Assembly (NCBI RefSeq): GCF_036388275.1
Contig: NZ_DASVSF010000071.1
Span: forward strand, 1 to 64,000
Reading direction: 5' to 3'
Length of the DNA stretch: 64,000 bases
DNA from: Longimicrobium sp.
GTDB lineage: Bacteria > Gemmatimonadota > Gemmatimonadetes > Longimicrobiales > Longimicrobiaceae
Part shown: positions 50,752 through 58,422 of the stretch, one piece after another
Layout: every line of letters begins with the position of its first letter
How positions within the stretch are numbered: the first letter of the stretch is position 1
The notes under the pieces: model-generated
Seen by the model: only the letters and a program-made list of their open reading frames with translations
Told to the model about the DNA's origin: nothing
The model's database searches: none
Made by a program: the position numbers and the translations under genes

Positions 50752-53163
50752 TCAGGCCAGCTTTACGCCACGCAGGCGCAGGCTGTTGGCCACCACGCTC
50801 ACCGAGCTGAACGCCATCGCCGCGCTGGCCAGGATGGGGCTCAGCAGCAGCCCCCACACCGGGTACAGCAGCCCGGCGGCGATGGGAATGCCGACGACGT
50901 TGTAGATGAAGGCCCAGAACAGGTTCTGCTTCATGGTCCTCATCGTCCGGCGCGACAGGTGGATGGCCGCCGCCACGCCGCCCAGGTCGCCGCGCATCAG
51001 GGTGACGTCGCTGGCCTCCATCGCCACGTCCGTCCCCGTGCCGATGGCGATGCCCACGTCGGCCTGGGCCAGCGCGGGAGCGTCGTTGATGCCATCGCCC
51101 ACCATCGCCACGACCTGTCCCCCCTCCTGCAGCCGCTTGATCTCCGCCACCTTGCCCTCGGGCAGCACCTCGGCCACCACGCGGTCGATCCCCGCCTGCC
51201 GGGCGACGGCCTCGGCGGTCGCGCGGTTGTCGCCGGTGAGCATCACCACCTGCAGCCCCATCCGCTTCATCCGCGCGATGGCGGCTCTTGAGGACGGCTT
51301 GATGGGATCGGCGACGGCGACCAGGCCGGCGAGCTGTCCGTCGACCGCCACGTACATCGGCGTCTTTCCCTCACCCGCCAGCCGCTGCGCATCCTCGCGC
51401 AGCGGGTCGGCGGATATGGAGTAGTCCGACATCAGCAGCGCGTTTCCGATGGCCACCGCGCGCCCATCCACCACGCCCAGCGCGCCGCGCCCGGTGACGG
51501 ACTGGAAGCTCTCCGCGTCCGAAAGCGCCAGCCCCAGCTCCTTCGCGCGATTGACGATGGCGTCCGCCAGCGGGTGCTCGGACGACGCCTCCACCGACGC
51601 CACCAGCCGCAGCAGCTCGCCCTCGCTCGCGACGGGCGATCCAGAAGCCAGCATCAGCTCCGTGACCGTAGGGCGCCCCTCGGTGACGGTTCCCGTCTTG
51701 TCGAGCACCACCGTGCGGACGTCGCGTGCCCGCTGCAGCGCCTCGCCGCCCTTGATCAGCACGCCGGCTTCGGCACCCTTGCCCGTGGCCACCATCACGG
51801 CCGTGGGTACGGCCAGCCCCATGGCGCAGGGGCAGGCGATGATCAGCACCGCCACCGCCGCGGCGAAGGCGCGGACCCCGGGTGCCGCGTCAGCCGCCAC
51901 GAACCAGACGACGAAGGTGGCGATGGCGATGGAAAGGACCACGGGAACGAAGATGGCGCTGATGCGGTCCGCCAGCCGCTGGATGGGCGCCCGCGAGCCC
52001 TGCGCGTCGCGCATCAGCTTTACGATCTGCGACAGCACGCTGTCCGCGCCCAGCGTGGTCGCCGTGTAGCGGAACGCGCCCGTGCGGTTGATGGTACCGC
52101 CGATCACCCGGTCGCCCGGGCCCTTCTGCACCGGCAGCGACTCGCCGGTGAGCATCGACTCGTCCACGGCGCTCTGCCCGGAGGCCACCTGGCCATCCAC
52201 GGGAATGCGCTCGCCGGGGCGCACCAGCACCAGGTCGCCGTGCAGCACCTCGTCCACCGGCACGTCGGCCTCGGCGCCAGCGCGGAGGACGCGCGCGGTC
52301 TTCGGCTGCAGGTTGGCCAGCGCGCGCAGGGCCGACGAGGTCTGCCGCTTGGCGCGCGCCTCCATGGCGTTGCCCATCAGGATGAGCGCGATGATGAAGA
52401 CCACCGCCTCGTAGTACACGTCGGGCTGCACGCCGCGGGCGATGAAGAAGCCCGGCGCCACTGTAGCCGCCACGGAGTAGACGAACGCCGCCCCCGTGCC
52501 GACCGCGATCAGCGTGTTCATGTCGGCCGAGTGGTGGCGGAAAGCGGCCCAGGCCCGCGTGTAGAAGTGCCGCCCGGCCCACGCCATGATCCCCACCGTC
52601 AGCGCCAGCAGCCCGTAGGCGATCACGCCGCGGGGAAGCTGGTACAGCCAGGGCAGGGCACTGGAAAGCGCGGGGTTCATCCACGCCATCGCCCAGCGCA
52701 TGAACGGGTCTACCGTGGCCCCGTGCCCCGCGTGTGCGTCCGCCGCCATCAGCGGCATGGAGGCGACCATCGCGATCATCGCCACGGCGAAGCTGGCGAG
52801 CGCCTTGGTCCGCAGCTCGCGGAACTCCTCGTCCTGCGCGCGGTCCTGCGCCTCCTGCTCTTGGAACGCGGTCTGGTCGTCGCGGGCCAGGTCGGCGCCG
52901 TAGCCGGTGCCGCGGATGGTATCCACCAGCGCCTCGGGCGAGGTGGCGCCCGGGTCGAAGTGAACCGTGGCGTTCTTCGTCATCAGGTTCACGGCCGCGG
53001 CCTGCACGCCGGGCTGCTTCTCCAGCGCCCGCTGCACGCGGCCGGAGCAGGCGGCGCACGTCATTCCGCTGACGGGAATCGTCACCTTGCCGGCCGCCGG
53101 CCGCGTCGTCGACGGCGTCGGCGGTGTCCCGGCATGCGTGTGGTGCTCGTGAGTGCTCTGCAT
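50752..53163 (-). CDS. copA: Copper-exporting P1B-type ATPase
   Basis: The protein has 803 residues. ATG 53163 has AGGGA a few nt upstream; a GTG at 53175 is also possible. The His-rich N-terminus (HEHHTHAG) is followed by one HMA domain (GMTCAACS, residues 33-40). Membrane helices carry the CPC metal site (ACPCAMGLAVPTA). Phosphorylation motif DKTGTVTEG, the SSEHPLADA nucleotide-binding motif, TGDN and GDGINDAPAL are all present. It exports Cu(I) from the cytosol. It is the last gene of copZ-cupredoxin-copA. Confidence 0.97.
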   Translation of the reverse strand: MQSTHEHHTHAGTPPTPSTTRPAAGKVTIPVSGMTCAACSGRVQRALEKQPGVQAAAVNLMTKNATVHFDPGATSPEALVDTIRGTGYGADLARDDQTAFQEQEAQDRAQDEEFRELRTKALASFAVAMIAMVASMPLMAADAHAGHGATVDPFMRWAMAWMNPALSSALPWLYQLPRGVIAYGLLALTVGIMAWAGRHFYTRAWAAFRHHSADMNTLIAVGTGAAFVYSVAATVAPGFFIARGVQPDVYYEAVVFIIALILMGNAMEARAKRQTSSALRALANLQPKTARVLRAGAEADVPVDEVLHGDLVLVRPGERIPVDGQVASGQSAVDESMLTGESLPVQKGPGDRVIGGTINRTGAFRYTATTLGADSVLSQIVKLMRDAQGSRAPIQRLADRISAIFVPVVLSIAIATFVVWFVAADAAPGVRAFAAAVAVLIIACPCAMGLAVPTAVMVATGKGAEAGVLIKGGEALQRARDVRTVVLDKTGTVTEGRPTVTELMLASGSPVASEGELLRLVASVEASSEHPLADAIVNRAKELGLALSDAESFQSVTGRGALGVVDGRAVAIGNALLMSDYSISADPLREDAQRLAGEGKTPMYVAVDGQLAGLVAVADPIKPSSRAAIARMKRMGLQVVMLTGDNRATAEAVARQAGIDRVVAEVLPEGKVAEIKRLQEGGQVVAMVGDGINDAPALAQADVGIAIGTGTDVAMEASDVTLMRGDLGGVAAAIHLSRRTMRTMKQNLFWAFIYNVVGIPIAAGLLYPVWGLLLSPILASAAMAFSSVSVVANSLRLRGVKLA

Positions 53164-53179
53164 CCTGTCCCTCACCCTT

Positions 53180-53560
53180 CTACTCGACCGTGAGCTTGCC
53201 GCGAAGCATGCTCATGCCGCAGGTGAACTCGTAGCTGCCCGCGCGCTCGGGCGTGATCTCGACGGTGGTCTGCTTGTGCGCCGGCAGGAACTTGCGGATG
53301 CCGAAGTCGGGAAAGACCACTTCCTCCGAGCACCCGGAAGTCTCCTGCCGATCGAACACCAGCCGCACGGGCGCCCCCTGCTTCACCTTCACGTGCGCGG
53401 GCTGGTAGCCACCCTGCACGGTGATGGTCACCTGCTGCACGCCCGCCGCACCGACGGCTGCCTCCGCCGTGGTGCGACCCGCGAGAAAGAAGTACCAGTT
53501 GACCCAAACGATGGCGGCCAGCCCGCCCACCACCACCATCCACTCGGTGGCGTTCATCAC
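53180..53560 (-). CDS. Membrane-anchored cupredoxin-domain protein
   Basis: The protein has 126 residues. An N-terminal membrane segment (EWMVVVGGLAAIVWVNWYFF) is followed by a cupredoxin-like beta-sandwich. Possible copper ligands are Cys in TSGCSEEVVFPDFG, a His in FLPAHK and the C-terminal FTCGMSMLRG (Cys, Met, Met). Such proteins may pass copper to or from CopA on the outer face of the membrane. It overlaps copZ by 4 nt and ends 16 nt before the copA start. Confidence 0.87.
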   Translation of the reverse strand: MMNATEWMVVVGGLAAIVWVNWYFFLAGRTTAEAAVGAAGVQQVTITVQGGYQPAHVKVKQGAPVRLVFDRQETSGCSEEVVFPDFGIRKFLPAHKQTTVEITPERAGSYEFTCGMSMLRGKLTVE

Positions 53561-53766
53561 GCACCTCGCGGCTGATAGCCCTCGTCCGCGATGGCCGAGG
53601 CGATTGCATCCGTGGTGACGGTACGCGGATCGTATTGCAAGGATGCCTCGCCCACGCGAACGCTCTCCACCTGCACCCCGTCGATTCCCTCCAGCGCGCG
53701 CCTGACCGCTCCCACGCAGTGCCCGCAGCTCATCCCGTCGATTTCCAGCGTCAGCCTCTCCATCAT
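53557..53766 (-). CDS. copZ: Copper chaperone CopZ
   Basis: The protein has 69 residues, a single HMA domain with GMSCGHC (11-17), and EGYQPRGA at the end. It carries Cu(I) in the cytosol to CopA or CsoR. It is the first gene of the operon, just downstream of a promoter with a CsoR-like operator. Confidence 0.93.
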   Translation of the reverse strand: MMERLTLEIDGMSCGHCVGAVRRALEGIDGVQVESVRVGEASLQYDPRTVTTDAIASAIADEGYQPRGA

Positions 53767-53791
53767 ACCCTCCCGTGCAGGACGATCATGT

Positions 53792-53837
53792 TACCCCCCA
53801 CGGGTACCAGTTTATATACCCCCACACCCTATGTCAA
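53792..53837 (-). promoter_or_regulatory. cop promoter with CsoR-like operator
   Basis: On the minus strand a perfect -35 TTGACA (53837-53832) precedes an AT-rich TATATAAACT whose best -10 choices give spacers of 15 to 17 nt. Just downstream, TACCC-N5-GGGTA (53792-53806) resembles CsoR operators (TACCC/GGGTA half sites with a G/C centre). Copper would relieve repression. Confidence 0.7.
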
Positions 53838-53857
53838 GTGTCGGTTGCCGGTCACGA

Positions 53858-53893
53858 AAACAGCCCCCGACGCCGCTGGCGCCGGGGGCTGTT
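53858..53893 (-). terminator. Intrinsic terminator
   Basis: Stem ACAGCCCCCG / CGGGGGCTGT extended by CGCC / GGCG around GCT. On the minus strand it ends in TTTT, terminating the gene at 53921; the plus-strand side is weaker. Confidence 0.85.
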
Positions 53894-53920
53894 CTGACAC
53901 GATTCCCTACTTCCTGCCGT

Positions 53921-54166
53921 TCAGGCGATTCCCGCCGCCGTCTTGGCCCACTCCAGCCGCCGGCGCAGCTCCTTCTCGCTCATCGTGCCGATGGCCAGGT
54001 GCGCCGCGTCGATGCTGTTGAAGTCGATCGGCGCCGTCACGGGCTCCGTTCCGGGCTCGTCAGGCAGGCGAAAGGCCAGCAGCGCGCCGTTGCGCAGGTG
54101 CGCCACCTTGGTGGGCAGGGCGACCGCTTCCCACGTGCGGCCATGATCGTCGATGATGCTCCTCAT
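53921..54166 (-). CDS. Small protein of unknown function (81 aa)
   Basis: MRSIIDDHGRTWEAVALPTK starts a beta-rich N-terminus, followed by LLAFRLPDEPGTEPV and a helical end (MSEKELRRRLEWAKTAAGIA). There are no Cys and no signal. It lies 21 nt after the RNase D gene on the same strand and is closed by a terminator, so it is the second gene of that operon. No family is recognised. Confidence 0.7.
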   Translation of the reverse strand: MRSIIDDHGRTWEAVALPTKVAHLRNGALLAFRLPDEPGTEPVTAPIDFNSIDAAHLAIGTMSEKELRRRLEWAKTAAGIA

Positions 54167-54187
54167 CCGTTCTATCCTCCAGGTTCG

Positions 54188-55318
54188 TCAGCCGCGGTTG
54201 ATGGCTTTCAGCAGGCCCTGGCCCACCGCCTCTACCTGCCAGGTGCGCACGCCGGGCACCTGCGCCAGCTCGTCGATGGTGCGGGGCTGCGCCCGGGCGA
54301 TTTCTTCGAGCGTGGCGCGTGGAATCAGGAATCCCGCGTCCAGGTTCAGCTGGTCGGCCAGGCGGGTGCGGGCGTCGCGCAGGGCCTCGAAGCGGGCCTC
54401 CTGCTCGGGGTCGCGCTCGAACCGCTGTCCCCGCGGCCAGCGCGGAAGCTGGTCTTCGGGAACGTCAAGGCCTCGCTGCACGGCGGCCAGGATGTCGCGC
54501 CCGCGGCGCTGCGCCAGCCCTTCGGAAATGCCGGTGACGGAAGGCAGGTCGCGCATGCTTCCCGGCGGCGCGGCGCTCATTTCCAGCAGCGCCTGGTTGC
54601 CCAGGATGCGGAAGGTGGCCTGGTCGCGCTCGCGCGCCACGCCCTCGCGCCACGCGTGAAGCTCGCGAAGGATGGCCAGGCCGCGCGGCGCCAGGTCGCG
54701 CGCGCCCTTGATGCGCATGAACGCTTCCTTGCCGTCTTCCGGCTCCGTCCAGCGCGTGCCCTCGCGGCGCAGGAACTCCTCTTGCGCCCAGTGCAGCCGG
54801 CCCATCTGCTCCAGCGCCGCCTTCAGGCGGTCGCGCAGGTCGGGAAGGTGCGCCGTGTCGGTGGCGGCGTACTGCTTCATCCCCTCCGACAGCGGGCGCT
54901 CGGCCCAGTCGGCGCGCTGGAACTCCTTGGGAAGCTTGATCCCCAGGTGCTTCTCGACGATGGTGCCCAGCCCCAGGGCGCGCTCGCCCAGAAAGGCGGC
55001 GGCGATCTGCGTGTCGAACAGCCCCGAGATGCCCATCCCGGCGTCGCGGTCCAGGATGCGCAGGTCGTAGTCGGCGTCGTGAAAGATCTTTTCGATCGAG
55101 GGATCTTCCAGCACGTCCTTCAGCGGCGACAGGTCCTCGACGGCGAGCGGATCCACCAGCCAGTTCTGCGTCCGCGACGAAACCTGCAGCAGGCTCAGCC
55201 GGTCGAAGTAGCGGTGGTAGCCGGCGGCTTCGGTGTCTACGCCCAGCAGCGGTTCCGCGCGTAGCGTCTGCGCCAGCTCGCGAAGTGCCTCGGGGGTATC
55301 GATGGTCGTGTAGTCCAT
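54188..55318 (-). CDS. rnd: Ribonuclease D
   Basis: The protein has 376 residues. It is a DEDDy 3'-5' exoribonuclease for tRNA 3' processing. Catalytic acids are in GVDTEAAGYHRY, FHDADYDLRIL and the YAATDTAHLPDL motif (Tyr and Asp). The C-terminal part carries HRDC-like helices (LRELHAWREGVARERDQATF and DELAQVPGVRTWQVEAVGQG). ATG 55318 is preceded by GGAGAG. An upstream in-frame extension lacks support. Confidence 0.92.
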   Translation of the reverse strand: MDYTTIDTPEALRELAQTLRAEPLLGVDTEAAGYHRYFDRLSLLQVSSRTQNWLVDPLAVEDLSPLKDVLEDPSIEKIFHDADYDLRILDRDAGMGISGLFDTQIAAAFLGERALGLGTIVEKHLGIKLPKEFQRADWAERPLSEGMKQYAATDTAHLPDLRDRLKAALEQMGRLHWAQEEFLRREGTRWTEPEDGKEAFMRIKGARDLAPRGLAILRELHAWREGVARERDQATFRILGNQALLEMSAAPPGSMRDLPSVTGISEGLAQRRGRDILAAVQRGLDVPEDQLPRWPRGQRFERDPEQEARFEALRDARTRLADQLNLDAGFLIPRATLEEIARAQPRTIDELAQVPGVRTWQVEAVGQGLLKAINRG

Positions 55319-55485
55319 TCTCTCCGTTTCCCTGGAACCCGCAAAATCGCCCGCCGCGCAGGGCATCGCAAGGTCCGGGCTCCGGCGGATGGAGCGTGAC
55401 TGGACGGCCCTGCGCGGGACCGCCAGGTTTACGCCGCGTTCAGATCGTCGACCATCCCTCGTTTTGAGATCCACCCGCCCCGCCC

Positions 55486-56274
55486 ATGACCATGCTTCTG
55501 TTGATCCAGGCGCAGCCCGCATCCGACAACGCTGCCGTGGGACTGTACGGGATGGCGGTGATTGCCGCGTTCTTCATTGCCCTCCTGGGGAGCTTTCGTC
55601 TGCAGGCGGCGCAGGGGTGCCTGATCTTCGCCCTGATCTGGATGTGGATGCTGACGGGCAGCAGCTTGGCGATGCGCGGGCATTTCGTGGCCGCTGCGGT
55701 CGTCGCTGGCGCCGGGTACTGGGTGGCGCTGAAGGCGCACAGGCTGAAGAGCGAGGCCGAAGCGGAGGCGTGGCGCGCGAAAGAACGCGCCGAGCAGGAA
55801 ATCCAGCGGCAGAAGGAGGAGGCACTGCGAAGGCAGCGCGCCATCGTCCCCGCGTCGGCGAAGCTGGTTGGCCTGGTGACGTACCGGGGCGGCCTTCCGG
55901 AGGTGGAAGCCGGGCAGGTGGTGGAACTGCTGGCTGCGACGGAGAAGTTGTTCCTGGTGCCGATGGACGTCGCGAAGCAGGCGGCGATGGTGGACGTCAG
56001 TCGGTCCACGCACCTGTGGGTCGCGGAGGCTACGGGAACGGTGGTGCTGGCCACCGACTCGGCGACGGGCTGGCCGCAGCAGGTGGAGTTCGGGCCGGCG
56101 GAGGGAGGCATCGCGACCGCGCGCGACCTGTACGCGCGCCTGGCCCGCGTGCTGCCCGCCCGCGCCCTGTCGAAGCCAGCCGCCGTCCGCTCCACCGCAA
56201 TCCCCTGCTCGGGCTGCGGCGCCGCCATCGCCGTGGACGCCCCTGCCTGCCGCTACTGCGGCCGCCCTGCGTGA
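55486..56274 (+). CDS. Membrane protein with coiled coil and C-terminal zinc ribbon
   Basis: The protein has 262 residues. Three hydrophobic segments lie at the N-terminus (residues about 1-80: GLYGMAVIAAFFIALLGSF, LIFALIWMWMLTGSSLAM, FVAAAVVAGAGYWVALKA). A charged coiled coil follows (EAEAWRAKERAEQEIQRQKE), then a beta-rich domain of about 90 residues. The end is a zinc ribbon CSGCGAAIAVDAPACRYCG. No family name is recognised. It is the first of two plus-strand genes with the small antitoxin-like gene. Confidence 0.72.
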   Translation: MTMLLLIQAQPASDNAAVGLYGMAVIAAFFIALLGSFRLQAAQGCLIFALIWMWMLTGSSLAMRGHFVAAAVVAGAGYWVALKAHRLKSEAEAEAWRAKERAEQEIQRQKEEALRRQRAIVPASAKLVGLVTYRGGLPEVEAGQVVELLAATEKLFLVPMDVAKQAAMVDVSRSTHLWVAEATGTVVLATDSATGWPQQVEFGPAEGGIATARDLYARLARVLPARALSKPAAVRSTAIPCSGCGAAIAVDAPACRYCGRPA

Positions 56275-56283
56275 GGGAAAGTC

Positions 56284-56457
56284 ATGTCTGATTGCAGCGA
56301 TCCCAAAGCCGACCGGCTCATACGGCAGCGGGAGCACGACATCGTTCTGGCGGACGTCTCCGACATCCAGGAATTCGTAGCCTCGCTGCCGGACCGTGAT
56401 ACGCGGCCTGTCGATGAGATCCTGGGATACGACGACTTCGGACTGCCGTCGAACTGA
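56284..56457 (+). CDS. Orphan antitoxin-like small protein (57 aa)
   Basis: The ATG has AGGGA 6 nt upstream. The sequence starts MSDCSDPKADRLIRQREHDI, has a helix VLADVSDIQEFVASLPD, and ends VDEILGYDDFGLPSN. The end (DEILGYDE.GLP) is a hallmark of many type II antitoxins of VapB kind, where it wraps the toxin. The usual N-terminal DNA-binding domain is missing and no PIN toxin follows. It may be a remnant, a stand-alone neutraliser, or a coincidence of a short motif. Confidence 0.55.
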   Translation: MSDCSDPKADRLIRQREHDIVLADVSDIQEFVASLPDRDTRPVDEILGYDDFGLPSN

Positions 56458-56499
56458 GGCATGCCCAGGTAGCGGTGCAGCCCTGCGTACGAATCCGCG

Positions 56500-56919
56500 T
56501 CAGAACACGCCGTCGTACCCGCGCTTCCGCGCATCGGCCTTGAGCCACTGCTGCGCTCCGCCATCATCCCGGAAGTACTTCGCGTCTGCGGGCTCTCTGC
56601 CGACCATCACCACGCCGTCATGGCTGATGTACACGTGTTCGGGGATGCCTGCGTCGCCGCCCGGGTTGTGGATCCGGAATCCCCGGAAGCCCAGAATCCC
56701 CAGCGGCAGTTCCGTCGTGGCGGCTGGTGAAAGCTCGCGTAGCTGTTCGGCCAGTTCCACCGCGTCGGCTTCGCTCAGGACCCACCGGGGATTGGGGATC
56801 CCGCTGAACGCATCCAGCTCCACGACGGCATCGGTGGCGCCCACCTTCGGCTCGGCGGGCGCGGCGCAGCCCAGCGTGGCCGCGATCAGCAGTGGAATGG
56901 CGAGTCGGAAGATTGTCAT
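56500..56919 (-). CDS. Lipoprotein of unknown function (139 aa)
   Basis: ATG 56919 opens MTIFRLAIPLLIAATLGC, a lipoprotein signal (Cys18). The mature part has VVELDAFSGIPNPRWVLSEA, DAVELAEQLRELSP and a beta region FRIHNPGGDAGIPEHVYISH. The phrase 'ELDxFSGxPNPxW' recurs in small bacterial secreted proteins that I recognise but cannot name. There are no catalytic motifs. The earlier in-frame start lacks a signal at its N-terminus. Confidence 0.7.
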   Translation of the reverse strand: MTIFRLAIPLLIAATLGCAAPAEPKVGATDAVVELDAFSGIPNPRWVLSEADAVELAEQLRELSPAATTELPLGILGFRGFRIHNPGGDAGIPEHVYISHDGVVMVGREPADAKYFRDDGGAQQWLKADARKRGYDGVF

Positions 56920-56994
56920 CGACACATAGGCCGTGGAACGTAAGGTGGATTGCACCCATAAACGGCTGGGCGGGGCCGGTCCGGACGGGATGGA

Positions 56995-57201
56995 TCAGCC
57001 GGGTTCATCGACCGCCAGGATCGCTTCGATGATCTCTTCGCCGCGAACGCGGGCGCGGCCGCTGTTCATCGACCGGCGGTCCTCTAGGCGCCCATCCGGA
57101 AGGCGCACGCGGACCAGCACGTGCGAGGCAAAGGTCATCGCCGGGTTCCAGGTGGCGGTGCGGCCCTCGTCGGAAAGGCGCGCGGGAATGGGATCGGGCA
57201 T
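56995..57201 (-). CDS. Small protein of unknown function (68 aa)
   Basis: MPDPIPARLSDEGRTATWNP, then AMTFASHVLVRVRLPDGRLE and RARVRGEEIIEAILAVDEPG. It is a small beta-beta-alpha-looking protein with no signal or Cys. It diverges from the YggX-like gene. No family is recognised, and the main support is a complete frame with normal residue usage. Confidence 0.5.
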   Translation of the reverse strand: MPDPIPARLSDEGRTATWNPAMTFASHVLVRVRLPDGRLEDRRSMNSGRARVRGEEIIEAILAVDEPG

Positions 57202-57296
57202 GGGGATTGGACCGCGCCTTGCGCCACGGGTTACATTCGATGGAAGCTGATGCGCCCGGCGGGCGCCTGACCAACACGAACAACAGACCGACTCAG

Positions 57297-57575
57297 ATGG
57301 CCGACGTCACCTGCGCGCGCTGCGGAGAAACCAGGGCGGGAATGCCGTTCGCGCCGTTCAACAACGACCTGGGCAAGCGCATCCACGCCTCCATCTGCCA
57401 GGAGTGCTGGGCCCTGTGGCTCAAGCAGCAGACGATGCTGATCAACCACAACGGCCTGAACGTGCGCGACCCCGAGGCCAAGACGTTCCTGTACGACCAG
57501 ACGGAGAAGTTCCTCTTCCGGAGCGGCGACGCCGAAGAGGTAGACACCAGCAAGCAGGGCACCATCCAGTGGTGA
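57297..57575 (+). CDS. YggX-like Fe(2+)-trafficking protein with extra Cys
   Basis: The protein has 92 residues. The core LGKRIHASICQECWALWLKQ then QTMLINHNGLNVRDPE and FLYDQTEKFLF matches YggX/Fe(II)-trafficking proteins. ATG 57297 gives the conserved start. Unlike E. coli YggX (one Cys), there are two Cys pairs, CARC near the N-terminus and CQEC in the helix, which could form a zinc or iron site. Oxidative-stress protection of Fe-S clusters is the family role. It stands beside the 14-Cys peptide gene. Confidence 0.83.
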   Translation: MADVTCARCGETRAGMPFAPFNNDLGKRIHASICQECWALWLKQQTMLINHNGLNVRDPEAKTFLYDQTEKFLFRSGDAEEVDTSKQGTIQW

Positions 57576-57648
57576 GCCCGGCGCGCTTGTGCGCGGCGCG
57601 CCATGCGGTTACCGTTGTGGCTGCACCCACGTGAACCAGCGAGACGCC

Positions 57649-57741
57649 ATGACCGATCCCAAGACCTGCTGCTGCGACAAGTGCTGCTGTGAGGGCGACT
57701 GCTGCGCGGACTGCTGCTGCGAGCAGACCTGCTGCTGCTGA
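57649..57741 (+). CDS. Tiny 14-cysteine peptide, metallothionein-like
   Basis: This encodes a 30-residue peptide with 14 Cys in the order CCC-x2-CCC-x3-CC-x2-CCC-x3-CCC after MTDPKT. Spacers are Asp, Lys, Glu, Gly, Ala, Gln and Thr. This density is that of metal-thiolate proteins. It has no signal. The ribosome site is weak (GCGAGA). An intrinsic terminator follows 28 nt after the stop, which supports a real transcript. The DNA is TGC-repeat-like, so coding status needs proof; the varied acidic and basic spacers argue against pure repeat. Confidence 0.55.
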   Translation: MTDPKTCCCDKCCCEGDCCADCCCEQTCCC

Positions 57742-57768
57742 CCTGAACGGCCGCACCGAAAATCGAAG

Positions 57769-57799
57769 AAGCCCCGCCATCCAGCGGGGCTTTTCGTTT
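57769..57799 (+). terminator. Intrinsic terminator
   Basis: Perfect arms AAGCCCCGC / GCGGGGCTT, 6-nt loop, then TTCGTTT. It ends the YggX-like/Cys-peptide region and faces the convergent gene at 57807. Confidence 0.9.
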
Positions 57800-57806
57800 G
57801 TGCCTC

Positions 57807-58418
57807 CTATCCGTCGCCACGCCTCGCCACGAAATCGTCGAAGTCGCGGATACTCGTGCCGTGTCCCGACAGCGCAAAGTCGTACACGTCTCGGCTGGTG
57901 ATCGTGTCTCGGTACTCGCGCCGCACGTGCACCGCGTCCTTGATGCGCAGCACCAGGTCGCGGTCCGCGCGGGCCAGGCTGCGCGCAAGCTGTTGGTGTT
58001 CGGCCATCTTCGCTTCGAAGGCCGCATCGTCCCAGGCCCACAGGTCGATCTTCCACACCCGTTCCCGGTCCGGCGACAGGAGCTTCCAACCGCAGTACAG
58101 TCCTTCGCCGTACGGGTTTCCCGGCCGCCGGTACTCGTCGTTGAAGCTGGCGCGTACCACCGGGTACCCCTGCCGCTCCATGCACCCGTGAAGCGCGGGA
58201 ACCACCGACAGCAGGCGCTGCCCCTCGTGCGGGTGAAGCCGGGTGTACAGGTCGATGTCGGGCCACACCATCAGGTCCAGGTCCACGCTGCCGACGACCT
58301 CGACCGTCCCGACGAGGTCGTGGATCACCTCCAGGGCGCCCGTGCCGCGGAGAAGACGGTACGCTTCGGCCCGCAGCGCCGCCGCCCGTTCGCGAAGAAC
58401 TCCGGCCTCGGCGTCCAC
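57807..58418 (-). CDS. Nucleotidyltransferase-fold protein, unknown role
   Basis: The protein has 203 residues from a GTG at 58418, 4 nt after the DUF1611 stop. The segment EVVGSVDLDLMVWPDIDLYT looks like a polymerase-beta-type nucleotidyltransferase site (GS-x-DxD). It is followed by WKLLSPDRERVWKIDLWAWD and a helical end. Substrate (nucleotide, RNA or small molecule) is not evident. It may be co-expressed with the DUF1611 gene. Confidence 0.72.
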   Translation of the reverse strand: MDAEAGVLRERAAALRAEAYRLLRGTGALEVIHDLVGTVEVVGSVDLDLMVWPDIDLYTRLHPHEGQRLLSVVPALHGCMERQGYPVVRASFNDEYRRPGNPYGEGLYCGWKLLSPDRERVWKIDLWAWDDAAFEAKMAEHQQLARSLARADRDLVLRIKDAVHVRREYRDTITSRDVYDFALSGHGTSIRDFDDFVARRGDG

Positions 58419-58422
58419 GTCG

